Positions 24,531 through 32,923 of a DNA stretch of 64,000 nucleotides are shown in pieces. The stretch lies in contig CAWFLQ010000006.1 in NCBI GenBank assembly GCA_963816745.1, positions 1,922,001 through 1,986,000 of the forward strand. Direction: 5' to 3'. Every line of letters starts with the position of its first letter. The stretch's first letter is position 1. The notes beneath the pieces were generated by a model that made no database searches, was not told where the DNA came from, and saw only the letters and a program-made list of their open reading frames with translations. Source of the stretch: VAZQ01 sp963816745. Its GTDB lineage: Bacteria; Pseudomonadota; Alphaproteobacteria; Rhizobiales; Xanthobacteraceae. Position numbers and translations under genes: made by a program.

Positions 24531-24791
24531 GGTCGGAACGCCTGGGCTGCCCGGGCACCCTCTGCCTTCGAATTTGACGAAGGAAAGCTACGCCAAATAC
24601 CTATTGTCCGCCAGATCTCTAGTGATCATATTCGTGTCTGACGAAAGCTCGGTCTGCCTGTGGTTCGCCCAAAGGGGCGGATTGCGGCGCGTTGCCACAT
24701 TGGCTAGGAACGGGGCGCTTTCGCGCGAGGTGGGGTTGCCGCGAAGGCCGCGTTGAGCCGAAACGCGTACGGGCGAAATGGAGAAACAACA

Positions 24792-25202
24792 ATGGCCGAA
24801 ACCAAGGCGCCCGTTGAGCGGCCGTTGTCGCCGCACCTGCTGATCTACAAGCCGACGCTGACGATGATGATGTCCATCGTCCATCGCATTACCGGCGCCA
24901 GCCTGTATTTCGGCACGCTGCTGGTGGCGTGGTGGCTGATTGCGGCGGCATCGTCGCCCAACGCCTATGCCGGCTTCGGCTCGTTCATGAGCTCGTTCTT
25001 CGGCCGGGTGATCCTCTTCGGCTACACCTGGGCGCTCATGCACCACATGCTGGGCGGCATCCGGCACCTGATCTGGGACACCGGCCGCGGCTTCGGCCCG
25101 CAGGAGCGCGAGCGGCTGGCGGTGGCCACGCTCGTCGGCTCGATCAGCTGGACCGTCATCATCTGGGTCGTCGGCTACCTGTTCATGGGAGGATCGCGCT
25201 GA
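24792..25202 (+). CDS. sdhC: Succinate dehydrogenase cytochrome b556 subunit
   Basis: SdhC (136 residues) is one of the two membrane anchors of complex II and carries the heme b and quinone-binding site. RPLSPHLLIYKPTLTMMMSI and VHRITGASLYFGTLLVAWW are the family signature at helix 1. The heme-ligating histidine is likely in LMHHMLGGIRHLIWDTG. Three transmembrane helices are visible. The ATG at 24792 is preceded by a GGAG ribosome site; the longer frame upstream lacks the family start. The stop overlaps the sdhD start by one base (TGATG), typical of coupled translation in sdhCDAB operons. Confidence 0.96.
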   Translation: MAETKAPVERPLSPHLLIYKPTLTMMMSIVHRITGASLYFGTLLVAWWLIAAASSPNAYAGFGSFMSSFFGRVILFGYTWALMHHMLGGIRHLIWDTGRGFGPQERERLAVATLVGSISWTVIIWVVGYLFMGGSR

Positions 25203-25591
25203 TGGCCGGCGGGAAGATGAGCACGCCGCTCGGCCGGGTGCGCGGCCTCGGCACCGCCAGATCCGGTACGCAGCATTTCTGGCGCCAGCGCCTGACCGCG
25301 GTCGCGAACGTTCCGCTGACCATCGCCTTCATATTGATCGTGATGTCGCTGCTCGGCCGCAATCACGCTGCCGTGGTGCAGATCCTGGGCTCGCCCCTGA
25401 TCGCCGTGATCATGCTGCTGTTCATCCTGTCGGTGACCATGCATATGCGCATCGGCATGCAGGTCATCATCGAGGACTACGTGCACGACGAGGGCACGAA
25501 GCTCGTCCTGCTGATGGCGAACACGTTCTTCACGGTCGCGGTCGCGCTCGCGTCCGCGTTTGCAATTCTCATGCTCAGCTTCAAGGTGTGA
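25202..25591 (+). CDS. sdhD: Succinate dehydrogenase hydrophobic anchor subunit
   Basis: SdhD (129 residues) is the second membrane anchor. The N-terminal stretch KMSTPLGRVRGLGTARSGTQ followed by HFWRQRLTAVANVPL is the alphaproteobacterial family signature. Three helices follow: IAFILIVMSLLG, LIAVIMLLFILSVTMHMRIG and LVLLMANTFFTVAVALASAF. The His in VTMHMRIGMQVIIEDYVHDE contributes to heme b or quinone binding. Its stop overlaps the GTG start of sdhA (25588). No anomalies are seen in this subunit, in contrast to the following two. Confidence 0.95.
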   Translation: MAGGKMSTPLGRVRGLGTARSGTQHFWRQRLTAVANVPLTIAFILIVMSLLGRNHAAVVQILGSPLIAVIMLLFILSVTMHMRIGMQVIIEDYVHDEGTKLVLLMANTFFTVAVALASAFAILMLSFKV

Positions 25592-27416
25592 CCGTGGCCA
25601 ACAACGGTACCCCCAATCCGGCCACCAATGGCCGCGCTTATCCGATCGAGGACCACAGTTACGACGTGGTGGTGGTCGGCGCCGGCGGCGCCGGGCTGCG
25701 CGCCGTGGTCGGCTGCAGCGAGGCGGGCCTCAAGACCGCCTGCATCACCAAGGTGTTCCCGACCCGCTCGCACACGGTGGCGGCGCAGGGCGGCATCGCC
25801 GCCGCGCTCGGCAACATGGGCGAGGACGATTGGCGCTGGCACATGTACGACACCGTCAAGGGCGCCGACTGGCTCGGCGACCAGGACGCGATCGAATACA
25901 TGTGCCGCAGCGCGCCGGAGGCGGTCTACGAGCTCGAGCATTGGGGCCTGCCGTTCTCGCGCCGCGACGACGGCAAGATCTACCAGCGTCCGTTCGGCGG
26001 CATGACCACGCATTACGGCAAGGGCACCGCGCAGCGCACCTGCGCCGCCGCCGACCGCACCGGCCACGCCATGCTGCACACCATGTACGGCCAGGCGCTG
26101 CGCCACGCCGCCGAGTTCTTCATCGAGTTCTTCGCCATCGACCTGATCATGGACGAGGAGGGCCGCTGCCGCGGCGTCATCGCCATCAAGCTCGACGACG
26201 GCTCGATCCACCGCTTCGGCGCCCATATGACCATCCTCGCCACCGGCGGCTACGGGCGCGCCTATTTCTCCTGCACCTCGGCGCATACCTGCACCGGCGA
26301 CGGCAACGCCATGGTGCTGCGCGCCGGCCTGCCGCTGCAGGACATGGAGTTCGTGCAGTTCCATCCGACCGGCATCTACGGCGCCGGCTGCCTGATCACC
26401 GAAGGCGCGCGCGGGGAGGGCGCCTATCTCGTCAATTGCGAGGGCGAGCGCTTCATGGAGCGCTACGCGCCCTCGGCCAAGGATCTGGCCTCGCGCGACG
26501 TGGTCTCGCGCGCCATGACCATCGAGATCCGCGAGGGCCGCGGCTGTGGCAAGCACAAGGACCACATCTTCCTGCACCTCGACCATCTCGATCCGGCGGT
26601 GCTGCACGAGCGCCTGCCCGGCATCTCGGAATCCGCGCGCATCTTCGCCGGCGTCGACCTCACGCGCGAGCCGATCCCGATCGTGCCGACCGTGCACTAC
26701 AACATGGGCGGCATCGCCACGAACTATCACGGCGAGGCGCTCACCAAGAAGAACGGCAACGACGACACCGTCGTGCCGGGCCTGATGTCATTGGGCGAGG
26801 CGGCCTGCGTGTCGGTGCACGGCGCCAATCGGCTGGGCTCCAACTCGCTCATCGATCTCGTGGTGTTCGGCCGCGCCGCGGCGCTGCGCTGCGCCGAAAT
26901 CCTGCATCCCGGCGACAGCCATCCCGACCTGCCGAGGGATTCGGCCGATCGTGCGCTGTCGCGCCTCGACAAGTTCCGCCACGCCTCGGGCAAGACGTCG
27001 ACCGCGCAGCTGCGCCTCAAGATGCAGAAGGTGATGCAGAACAATTGCGCGGTGTTCCGCACCGGCGAGGTGCTGGAGGAGGGCCACAAGCTCATCCACG
27101 AGGTCTATGGCGGCGTCGGCGACATCAAGGTCACGGACCGCTCGCTGATCTGGAACTCCGACCTGATCGAGACGCTCGAGTTCGACAACCTCATCGCGCA
27201 GGCCGTGGTCACCATGGATTCGGCGGTGAACCGCACGGAAAGCCGCGGCGCCCACGCGCGCGAGGACTTCCCCGACCGCGACGACAAGAACTGGATGAAG
27301 CACACGCTGGCCTGGCTCGACCGAAGGGCAAGGTCACCATCGACTACCGGCCGGTGCACGCCTACACGCTGACCAACGAGATTTCGTATATCGAGCCGAA
27401 GGCGCGGGTCTATTGA
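25588..27416 (+). CDS. sdhA: Succinate dehydrogenase flavoprotein subunit, C-terminal frameshift
   Basis: SdhA oxidises succinate to fumarate with covalent FAD. The FAD Rossmann motif YDVVVVGAGGAGLRAV is at residues 25-40, the histidyl-FAD site is H62 in RSHTVAAQGGIAAALGN, and substrate motifs HPTGIYGAGCLITEGARGEG and MGGIATNYHGEAL follow. Near 27321 the frame breaks: the correct C-terminus (GKVTIDYRPVHAYTLTNEIS to KARVY, ending 27416) continues one base out of phase, as if one C were lost in a CCC run before GAAGGGC. The full protein is about 609 residues. The enzyme is essential for aerobic TCA function, so a sequence error is the likely cause. Confidence 0.96.
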
Positions 27417-27454
27417 CGCGAGCTTGAAGCGCAAAGAGACGAGAACTATCGAAC

Positions 27455-28235
27455 ATGGTCGAATTCACGCTGCCGAAGAACTCCAAGGTCACCGAAGGCA
27501 AGACCTGGGCCTATCCGACCGGCGCCCAGACCGTGCGGGAATACAAGATCTATCGCTGGGATCCCGACGACGACAAGAATCCGCGCATGGACACCTACTA
27601 CGTCGACTGCGGCGATTGCGGTCCGATGGTTCTCGACGCGCTGATCTGGATCAAGAACAACATCGATCCCACGCTCACCTTCCGCCGCTCCTGCCGCGAG
27701 GGCGTCTGCGGCTCGTGCGCGATGAACATCGATGCGCACCAACACGCTCGCCTGCACCAAGGCGGCGGACGACGTCAAAGGCCCGGTGAAGATCTATCCG
27801 CTGCCGCACCAGCCGGTCGTGAAGGACCTGGTGCCCGACCTCACCAATTTCTATGCCCAGCACGCCTCGATCCAGCCGTGGCTGCAGACCACGTCGCCGA
27901 CGCCGCAAAAGGAATGGAGGCAGAGCCACGAGGACCGGCTGAAGCTCGACGGCCTCTACGAGTGCATCCTGTGCGCCTGCTGCTCGACCGCCTGCCCGAG
28001 CTATTGGTGGAACAGCGAGCGCTTCCTCGGGCCGGCCGCGCTGTTGCAGGCCGACCGCTGGCTCCAGGACAGCCGCGACGAGGCGACCGGCGAGCGCCTC
28101 GACAATCTCGAGGACCCGTTCCGCCTCTACCGCTGCCACACCATCATGAACTGCGCCAAGGCGTGCCCGAAGAGCCTCAACCCCGCCAAGGCCATCGCCG
28201 AGATCAAGCGGATGATGGTGGAACGGCAGGTGTGA
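27455..28235 (+). CDS. sdhB: Succinate dehydrogenase iron-sulfur subunit, frameshifted
   Basis: SdhB carries the [2Fe-2S], [4Fe-4S] and [3Fe-4S] clusters that pass electrons from FAD to quinone. The first is visible as C80-x4-C85-x2-C88 (SCREGVCGSC), and the C-terminal clusters as CILCACCSTACPSYWW and CHTIMNCAKACPKSLNPAKA. The frame is broken at about 27734: MNID should continue GTNTLACTK, and the sequence gains a C (GATGCGCACC where GATGGCACC is expected). It follows sdhA by 38 bp. About 259 residues, normal length after correction. Confidence 0.95.
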
Positions 28236-28324
28236 CAGGCGCGTGATCGACGTGTGATCGGCTCGCGCGCGGGACGCAGAAACATGCGATGATCCCGGCC
28301 GAGGATCAAAAACGCACGACGGTC

Positions 28325-29092
28325 ATGCATCGCGGCCTGTGGTTTCCAGCGGCACTGCTGTTTGCGCTCTGCCTATCCGGCGTGACGGCCTCCGCCGAGG
28401 GCGAGCGCGAATTTCTCGCCGGCGGCACGAAATCCTGTCCGGGCTGCAGCCTGGAACGCGCCGCCTTGAAACGGCGGGACCTGTCGGGCGCGGACCTGTC
28501 CGGTGCCAATCTCGCGGGCGCCGTTCTGCATCGGGCGCGCCTGCTGCGCGCCAAATTGGCGGGCGCAAATCTGACCGGCGCCAATCTCAACAAGACCGAC
28601 CTCAAGAACGCGGCGTTGGCAAAAGCCAAGCTCGCGCGCGCCATGCTCTACGAGGCGGACCTGAGTGCGGCCGACCTGACCGGCGCCGATCTCACCGATG
28701 CCAAGCTGCAGAAGGCGCGGCTCACGCGCGCCAGGCTCGACGGCGCCACCATGCCGGAAGCGATCCTCACCGGCGCGCGCCTCGACGAGGCGTCGCTGCG
28801 CGGGGCGGACCTCAGCGCCGCCAACCTGGTGGAGGCGACGCTGCGCCGCGCCGATCTGGAAGGCGCTAACCTCAACAGTGCCGGGTTGGTGGAGGCCGCG
28901 TTGCGCGAGGCCAACCTCAAGGGCGCGAACTTGTCCGAGGCCGACCTGTTCGGCGCCGATCTCAGCGGCGCCAATCTGTCCGGCGCCAACCTCGCGGACG
29001 CGCGGCTGTCGCGTGCCATCCTGACCGGCGCCAATCTCGACGGCGCCAATCTCAAGGGCGCCCATATGCCCGACGGCAGCGTGCACCCATAG
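28325..29092 (+). CDS. Exported pentapeptide-repeat protein
   Basis: Starting at MHRGLWFPAALLFALCLSGV the protein has a signal peptide ending near ASAEG. After a paired-cysteine segment (SCPGCSLE) it consists almost entirely of A(D/N)LxX pentapeptides, for example LSGADLSGANLAGAVLHRAR and NLTGANLNKTDLKNA, over about 200 residues. This builds a right-handed quadrilateral beta helix. The frame has an earlier ATG at 28289, but the signal peptide argues for 28325. Such proteins serve scaffolding or target-binding roles and their function is rarely predictable from sequence; this one lies outside the sdh operon. The repeat composition also generates long antisense open frames, which are not coding. 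Confidence 0.85.
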   Translation: MHRGLWFPAALLFALCLSGVTASAEGEREFLAGGTKSCPGCSLERAALKRRDLSGADLSGANLAGAVLHRARLLRAKLAGANLTGANLNKTDLKNAALAKAKLARAMLYEADLSAADLTGADLTDAKLQKARLTRARLDGATMPEAILTGARLDEASLRGADLSAANLVEATLRRADLEGANLNSAGLVEAALREANLKGANLSEADLFGADLSGANLSGANLADARLSRAILTGANLDGANLKGAHMPDGSVHP

Positions 29093-29185
29093 CCAATCGG
29101 CGCTGGTGGACGTCCGTGCGTTGTTGCATGATCGGACACCGGCCCCTTTCCGAATATCCATCAAAAAAACGGGAGAAACGCCATC

Positions 29186-29722
29186 ATGGCTTTGAGTGCT
29201 GACATTCGCCGCGTGGTCACGACGGTCGACAAGAACGACAAAGCAGTCGTGCTCATCGACGGGCCCACGCCGCACAAGAAGGTGCGTCCGCACGCGCAGA
29301 CCGTGTCGCGCCTGCTGTGGGTGACGGACCAGACCCCCGCCGATCTCTCCGGTACCAAGGACCGCGCGGCGATCGACATCGGCATCATGCCGCCGGCCGG
29401 CGGCAGCGTGTTCCGCATCGTCGATTTCCCGCCGGAAACGGAGGAGATGAAGAAGCTCGATCCCAGCACGATGCACCAGAGCCTGGGCGACGGCGTACCC
29501 AAGCGCGGCCTGCCTCCGAGCCATCCCGCCATGCATCGCACCCGCACCGTGGACTACGCCATCGTGATGGCGGGCGAGATCGACATGCTGCTCGACGATT
29601 CCGAAATCCATCTCAAGGCCGGCGACGTTCTGGTGCAGCAGGGCACCAACCACGCCTGGGTCAATCGCGGCACGGAGCCCTGCCGCATCGCCTTCATCCT
29701 GATCGATTCGAAGGAGCCCTGA
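29186..29722 (+). CDS. Cupin-domain protein
   Basis: A 178-residue protein with a C-terminal cupin barrel: DYAIVMAGEIDMLLDDSEIH, then LKAGDVLVQQGTNHAWVNRG, with metal-binding candidates in H-x-W and the Glu of GEID. The N-terminal half (PHAQTVSRLLWVTDQTPADL) is a second, less typical beta domain. Similar proteins sit beside degradation or transport genes for small organic acids in Rhizobiales. It begins the run cupin, alpha/beta hydrolase, ornithine-cyclodeaminase-like gene. A GGGAGAAA ribosome site precedes the ATG. The catalytic role is open: dioxygenase, isomerase and binding functions are all found in cupins. Confidence 0.82.
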   Translation: MALSADIRRVVTTVDKNDKAVVLIDGPTPHKKVRPHAQTVSRLLWVTDQTPADLSGTKDRAAIDIGIMPPAGGSVFRIVDFPPETEEMKKLDPSTMHQSLGDGVPKRGLPPSHPAMHRTRTVDYAIVMAGEIDMLLDDSEIHLKAGDVLVQQGTNHAWVNRGTEPCRIAFILIDSKEP

Positions 29723-29773
29723 ACCCGGCGTTGGAATCACTGGCTCGGTCGTCGCAACATCGGAGAGCAAACC

Positions 29774-30964
29774 ATGATCGGCCGCAAGGACGACCCCGCC
29801 TTCCTCTATTTCCCGACCAACTACCGCTGGTCCATGGGGCTGCTGATCTGCCTCAGCGGCGCGCCCTGGACCGGCGTCGAGATCGACGAGGTGCATCGCG
29901 TCGGGCGCGCGCTCGAGGATCGCGTCGGCGACGACGACGCCTGGTTCGAGGAATGGACGCGCATGGGCGACAAGGTCGAGGCGCGCGGGCGCGAGGAGGA
30001 GAGGCAAGGCCACAAGCGCACGGCTGCGTCGTGCTTCATGCGGGCGACGCGCTACTACCAGACCGGCGAGCGCTTCATCCATCCGCGCTCGCAGCGCAGC
30101 ATGGACGTCTACGCCAAGGCGGTGAAGATTTTCAAGGACGCCGCCGCCATCCTCCGTCATCCCCGCATCGAGGCGGTGGAGGTGCCGTATGACGGCACCA
30201 GCCTGCCCGCGCTGTTGGTGCATCCCGATCCCGCCGCCGCCGGTGCGAAGCCTGCGCCGTGCATGGTGTTCTTCGACGGCTTCGACGTCACCAAGGAGCT
30301 GCAATACGGCTACGGCGTGCCCGATCTCGCCGCCCGCGGCATCGGCTGCCTGATCGTCGACGGCCCCGGCAATGGCGAGAGCGTGCGCTTCCGCAACCTG
30401 CCGCTCATCGCCGAGACCGAACGCTATGCCACCGCGGCCTACGACTATCTCGCCGGGCGCCGCGAGTTCGACCCCAAGCGTATCGGCGTGATGGCGCTCT
30501 CGCTCGGCGGCTACTACGCGCCGCGGGCGGCCTCGCTCGAGCCGCGCTTCGCCTGCTGCGTGGCCTGGGGCGCGCAGTGGGACTATCACGCCATCTGGGC
30601 GAAGCGGCTCGACGAGCTCGCGTCGGGCAAGGTGCTGGCGCTGTCGGTGCCGCCGCCGCATCTGCAATGGGTGCTGGGTGTCGAGAGCAACGAGGCGGCG
30701 CTGAAGAAGCTCGAAGGCTTCCGCCTCGACGGCATCGTGCAGAAGATGACCTGTCCGTTCCTGCTGCTGCACGGCGCCGGCGACGAGCAGATTCCACTGT
30801 CGCTCGCGGAAAAATGCTTCGCCGCCGTCGGCTCGAAGCAGAAGACGCTGAAGGTGTTCCAGCGGGAGGAGGGCGGCTTTCACCACTGCCAGGTCGATAA
30901 CATCACAATCGGAGTCCACTACATGTGGGATTGGATCGAAGAAGTCTTGAGGCCCGGTACATGA
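29774..30964 (+). CDS. Alpha/beta hydrolase of the DUF1100/FrsA-like group
   Basis: This 396-residue protein has an N-terminal helical cap (FEEWTRMGDKVEARGREEER, then RYYQTGERFIHPRSQRSMDV) and a C-terminal hydrolase domain. The nucleophile is S243 in VMALSLGGYYAPR. An acidic residue in HGAGDEQIP and a His in GFHHCQVDNI could complete the triad. The architecture resembles 2,6-dihydropseudooxynicotine hydrolase-type enzymes that cleave C-C bonds, but the substrate here is unknown. It starts 51 bp after the cupin gene and overlaps the next gene by four bases (ATGA at 30961), so all three genes are likely co-expressed. Confidence 0.85.
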   Translation: MIGRKDDPAFLYFPTNYRWSMGLLICLSGAPWTGVEIDEVHRVGRALEDRVGDDDAWFEEWTRMGDKVEARGREEERQGHKRTAASCFMRATRYYQTGERFIHPRSQRSMDVYAKAVKIFKDAAAILRHPRIEAVEVPYDGTSLPALLVHPDPAAAGAKPAPCMVFFDGFDVTKELQYGYGVPDLAARGIGCLIVDGPGNGESVRFRNLPLIAETERYATAAYDYLAGRREFDPKRIGVMALSLGGYYAPRAASLEPRFACCVAWGAQWDYHAIWAKRLDELASGKVLALSVPPPHLQWVLGVESNEAALKKLEGFRLDGIVQKMTCPFLLLHGAGDEQIPLSLAEKCFAAVGSKQKTLKVFQREEGGFHHCQVDNITIGVHYMWDWIEEVLRPGT

Positions 30965-31914
30965 GTGCAATCTACATCACCGAAGCCGACGTCGCCCGGC
31001 TGGTCACCGTCAAGGACGCCATCGCGACGCTGGAGGAGCTGTTCGCGACCTGGGGGCAGCCGGAAACGAGCAACATCCCGCGCCGGCGCGCACCGCTTCC
31101 CGGCGGGGCCTTCAACCTGATGGGCGCGGCCTATGGTGCCAAGAATGTCTACGGCCTCAAGGCCTATGCCGCCATGAAGGGCGGGCAGTTCCACACGCTG
31201 CTGTACTCGTCGCTCGACGGCAAGCTCAAGGCGATGATCGAGGCCGACCTGTTCGGGCAGTTGCGCACCGGCGCGGCGACCGGGCTTGCCACCAGGCTCA
31301 TGGCCAATCCCGAGGCGGATACGCTGGGCGTGATCGGCACCGGCCGGCAATCGCGCGCGCAAGTGATTGCGGTCTGCGCGGTGCGGCCGATCAAGCGGGT
31401 GCTCGTTTTCGCCCGCACCGCCGCCAGCCGCGAGGAGTATGCGCGCGCGATGGAGAAGGAGCTCGGCATCGAGGTGCGGCCGGCGCCCTCGGCGGAAGCC
31501 TGCGTGGCGGAGGCGGGCGTGGTGGTCACCATCACCAAGTCGGCCGAGCCGGTGTGCCGGGCCGACTGGCTCGCCAAGGGCGCGCACGTCAACGCCGCCG
31601 GCGCCAATTCCGGCGACCGCCGCGAGGTGGACGCCGACACTGTGCTGCGCGCGGCGGTCAAGGTGACCGACCAGGTCGAGCAGGCGATGATAGAGGCGGG
31701 CGAGTTCCGCGACCTCGCCGCCGCCGGCAAGCTCAAATGGTCCGACATCCGCGAGCTCGGCGAGCTCGTCACCGGCAAGGCCAAGGGCCGCACGTCGCGG
31801 TCCGACCTGACGCTGTTCAAGTCGCTCGGCATTGCACTGGAAGACATGGCCTTCGGCGAGCTCGTCTATCAGCGCGCGCTCGCCGCGGGCGTGGGCAAGC
31901 CGATGCCGATTTGA
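30961..31914 (+). CDS. Ornithine cyclodeaminase / mu-crystallin family protein
   Basis: The 317-residue product is an NAD(P)-binding protein of the ornithine cyclodeaminase/mu-crystallin family. The Rossmann motif DTLGVIGTGRQSRAQVIAVC is present, with GQLRTGAATGLATRLMANPE before it and GAHVNAAGANSGDRREVDAD after. Family members act as cyclodeaminases, ketimine reductases or opine/alanine dehydrogenase-like enzymes, so the reaction cannot be fixed. ATG at 30961 overlaps the hydrolase stop. Together with the upstream cupin and hydrolase genes this suggests catabolism of an N-containing compound (inference). Confidence 0.88.
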   Translation: MSAIYITEADVARLVTVKDAIATLEELFATWGQPETSNIPRRRAPLPGGAFNLMGAAYGAKNVYGLKAYAAMKGGQFHTLLYSSLDGKLKAMIEADLFGQLRTGAATGLATRLMANPEADTLGVIGTGRQSRAQVIAVCAVRPIKRVLVFARTAASREEYARAMEKELGIEVRPAPSAEACVAEAGVVVTITKSAEPVCRADWLAKGAHVNAAGANSGDRREVDADTVLRAAVKVTDQVEQAMIEAGEFRDLAAAGKLKWSDIRELGELVTGKAKGRTSRSDLTLFKSLGIALEDMAFGELVYQRALAAGVGKPMPI

Positions 31915-32072
31915 ATCGTGCTCGGCCCGCCATCGCACGCCGGGCCAGCTCCTGCGGAGGCATTTCCGGCGCGGGGGAGATTGTCCGGGACCAACTACGA
32001 ATAAATTGATAGCCTCCGGTCCCTGAGACAATCGCGATTGCGATAGTTCTGCAGGCTGGCGGAGCAGCAGAC

Positions 32073-32907
32073 GTGAGCAGTTTTCCTGGCCGTTTTGACT
32101 GGTATGAGTTGATCACGACCGACGTGGAGGCGGCCAAGGCATTCTACACCACGGTCATGGGCTGGGGCGCGCTCAACGCGTCCCTGCCCGGCGGGGCCTA
32201 TACCCTGTTCACCGCCGGCGACGGTGTGGTCAGCGGGCTGATGCATCTGCCGGAGGACGCGATCGAAAGCCTCCGCGACGCCGAGTTGGCTCGGTTATGT
32301 CGGGGTCGACGACGTGGACGCTGCCGCCGATCGGGTCGAGAAGCTGGGTGGAGCCGTCCACGTTCCGCCCACGGACATTCCCGACATCAGCCGCTTTGCA
32401 ATCTTCACCGACCCGCAAGCCGCAAGGTTCGCGGCGATCAAGCGGCTTAATGACAATCGAGCGCAGCCCGCCGGCCTCGACGCACCAGGCCGCGTCGGCT
32501 GGCACGAGCTCCACGCCGCTGACTGGCAAAAGGCGTTGGCGTTCTACGGCGGGCTTTTCGGCTGGCAGCAGGCGGACGCCGATATCGGGGAGATGGGCAC
32601 ATATCAGCTATTCACCGCCGGCGGGCAGACGATCGGCGGCATGCTCACCAAGCCCGCGACGGTCCCTACCCCCTTCTGGCTTTATTATTTCAACGTTGGC
32701 GACCTCGACGCGGCGGCGCAGCGCGTCGAGGCCGGCGGCGGAGAGATCCTTGCAGGCCCTTTTGAAGTGCCGGGCGGCAGTTGGATCGTGCAGTGTACCG
32801 ACCCGCAGGGCGCCATATTCGCGCTCGAGGGACAGCGCCGCCGCAAGAGTCCCGGATATTTCGAGCGCGAATCGCGCGATCCTTCCGGCAAGCGCTGGTC
32901 TTGGTAG
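32073..32907 (+). CDS. Two-domain VOC (glyoxalase-like) protein, frameshifted
   Basis: The gene encodes two vicinal-oxygen-chelate modules. The first begins FDWYELITTDVEAAKAFYT, the second GRVGWHELHAADWQKALAFY. Each ends with a TDPQ strand (IFTDPQAARFA and CTDPQGAIFALEGQ). The frame shifts near 32281: DAIESLRDA runs into another phase, and WLGYVGVDDVDAAADRVEKL resumes the first module, as if one base were inserted. After correction it is about 277 residues, typical for CFP-30/27-kDa-antigen-type VOC proteins. Function is unknown. It converges on the SagB-like gene with 16 bp between stops. Confidence 0.8.
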
Positions 32908-32923
32908 AGCGAGTTCTGGAAAC

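Noticed and set aside
28373..30970. An 865-codon open frame on the minus strand
   Set aside because: It runs antisense through the pentapeptide-repeat, cupin and hydrolase genes. Its composition (repeated GAxxxAR and AEVG) mirrors the GC-rich sense codons, and no domain is recognisable.
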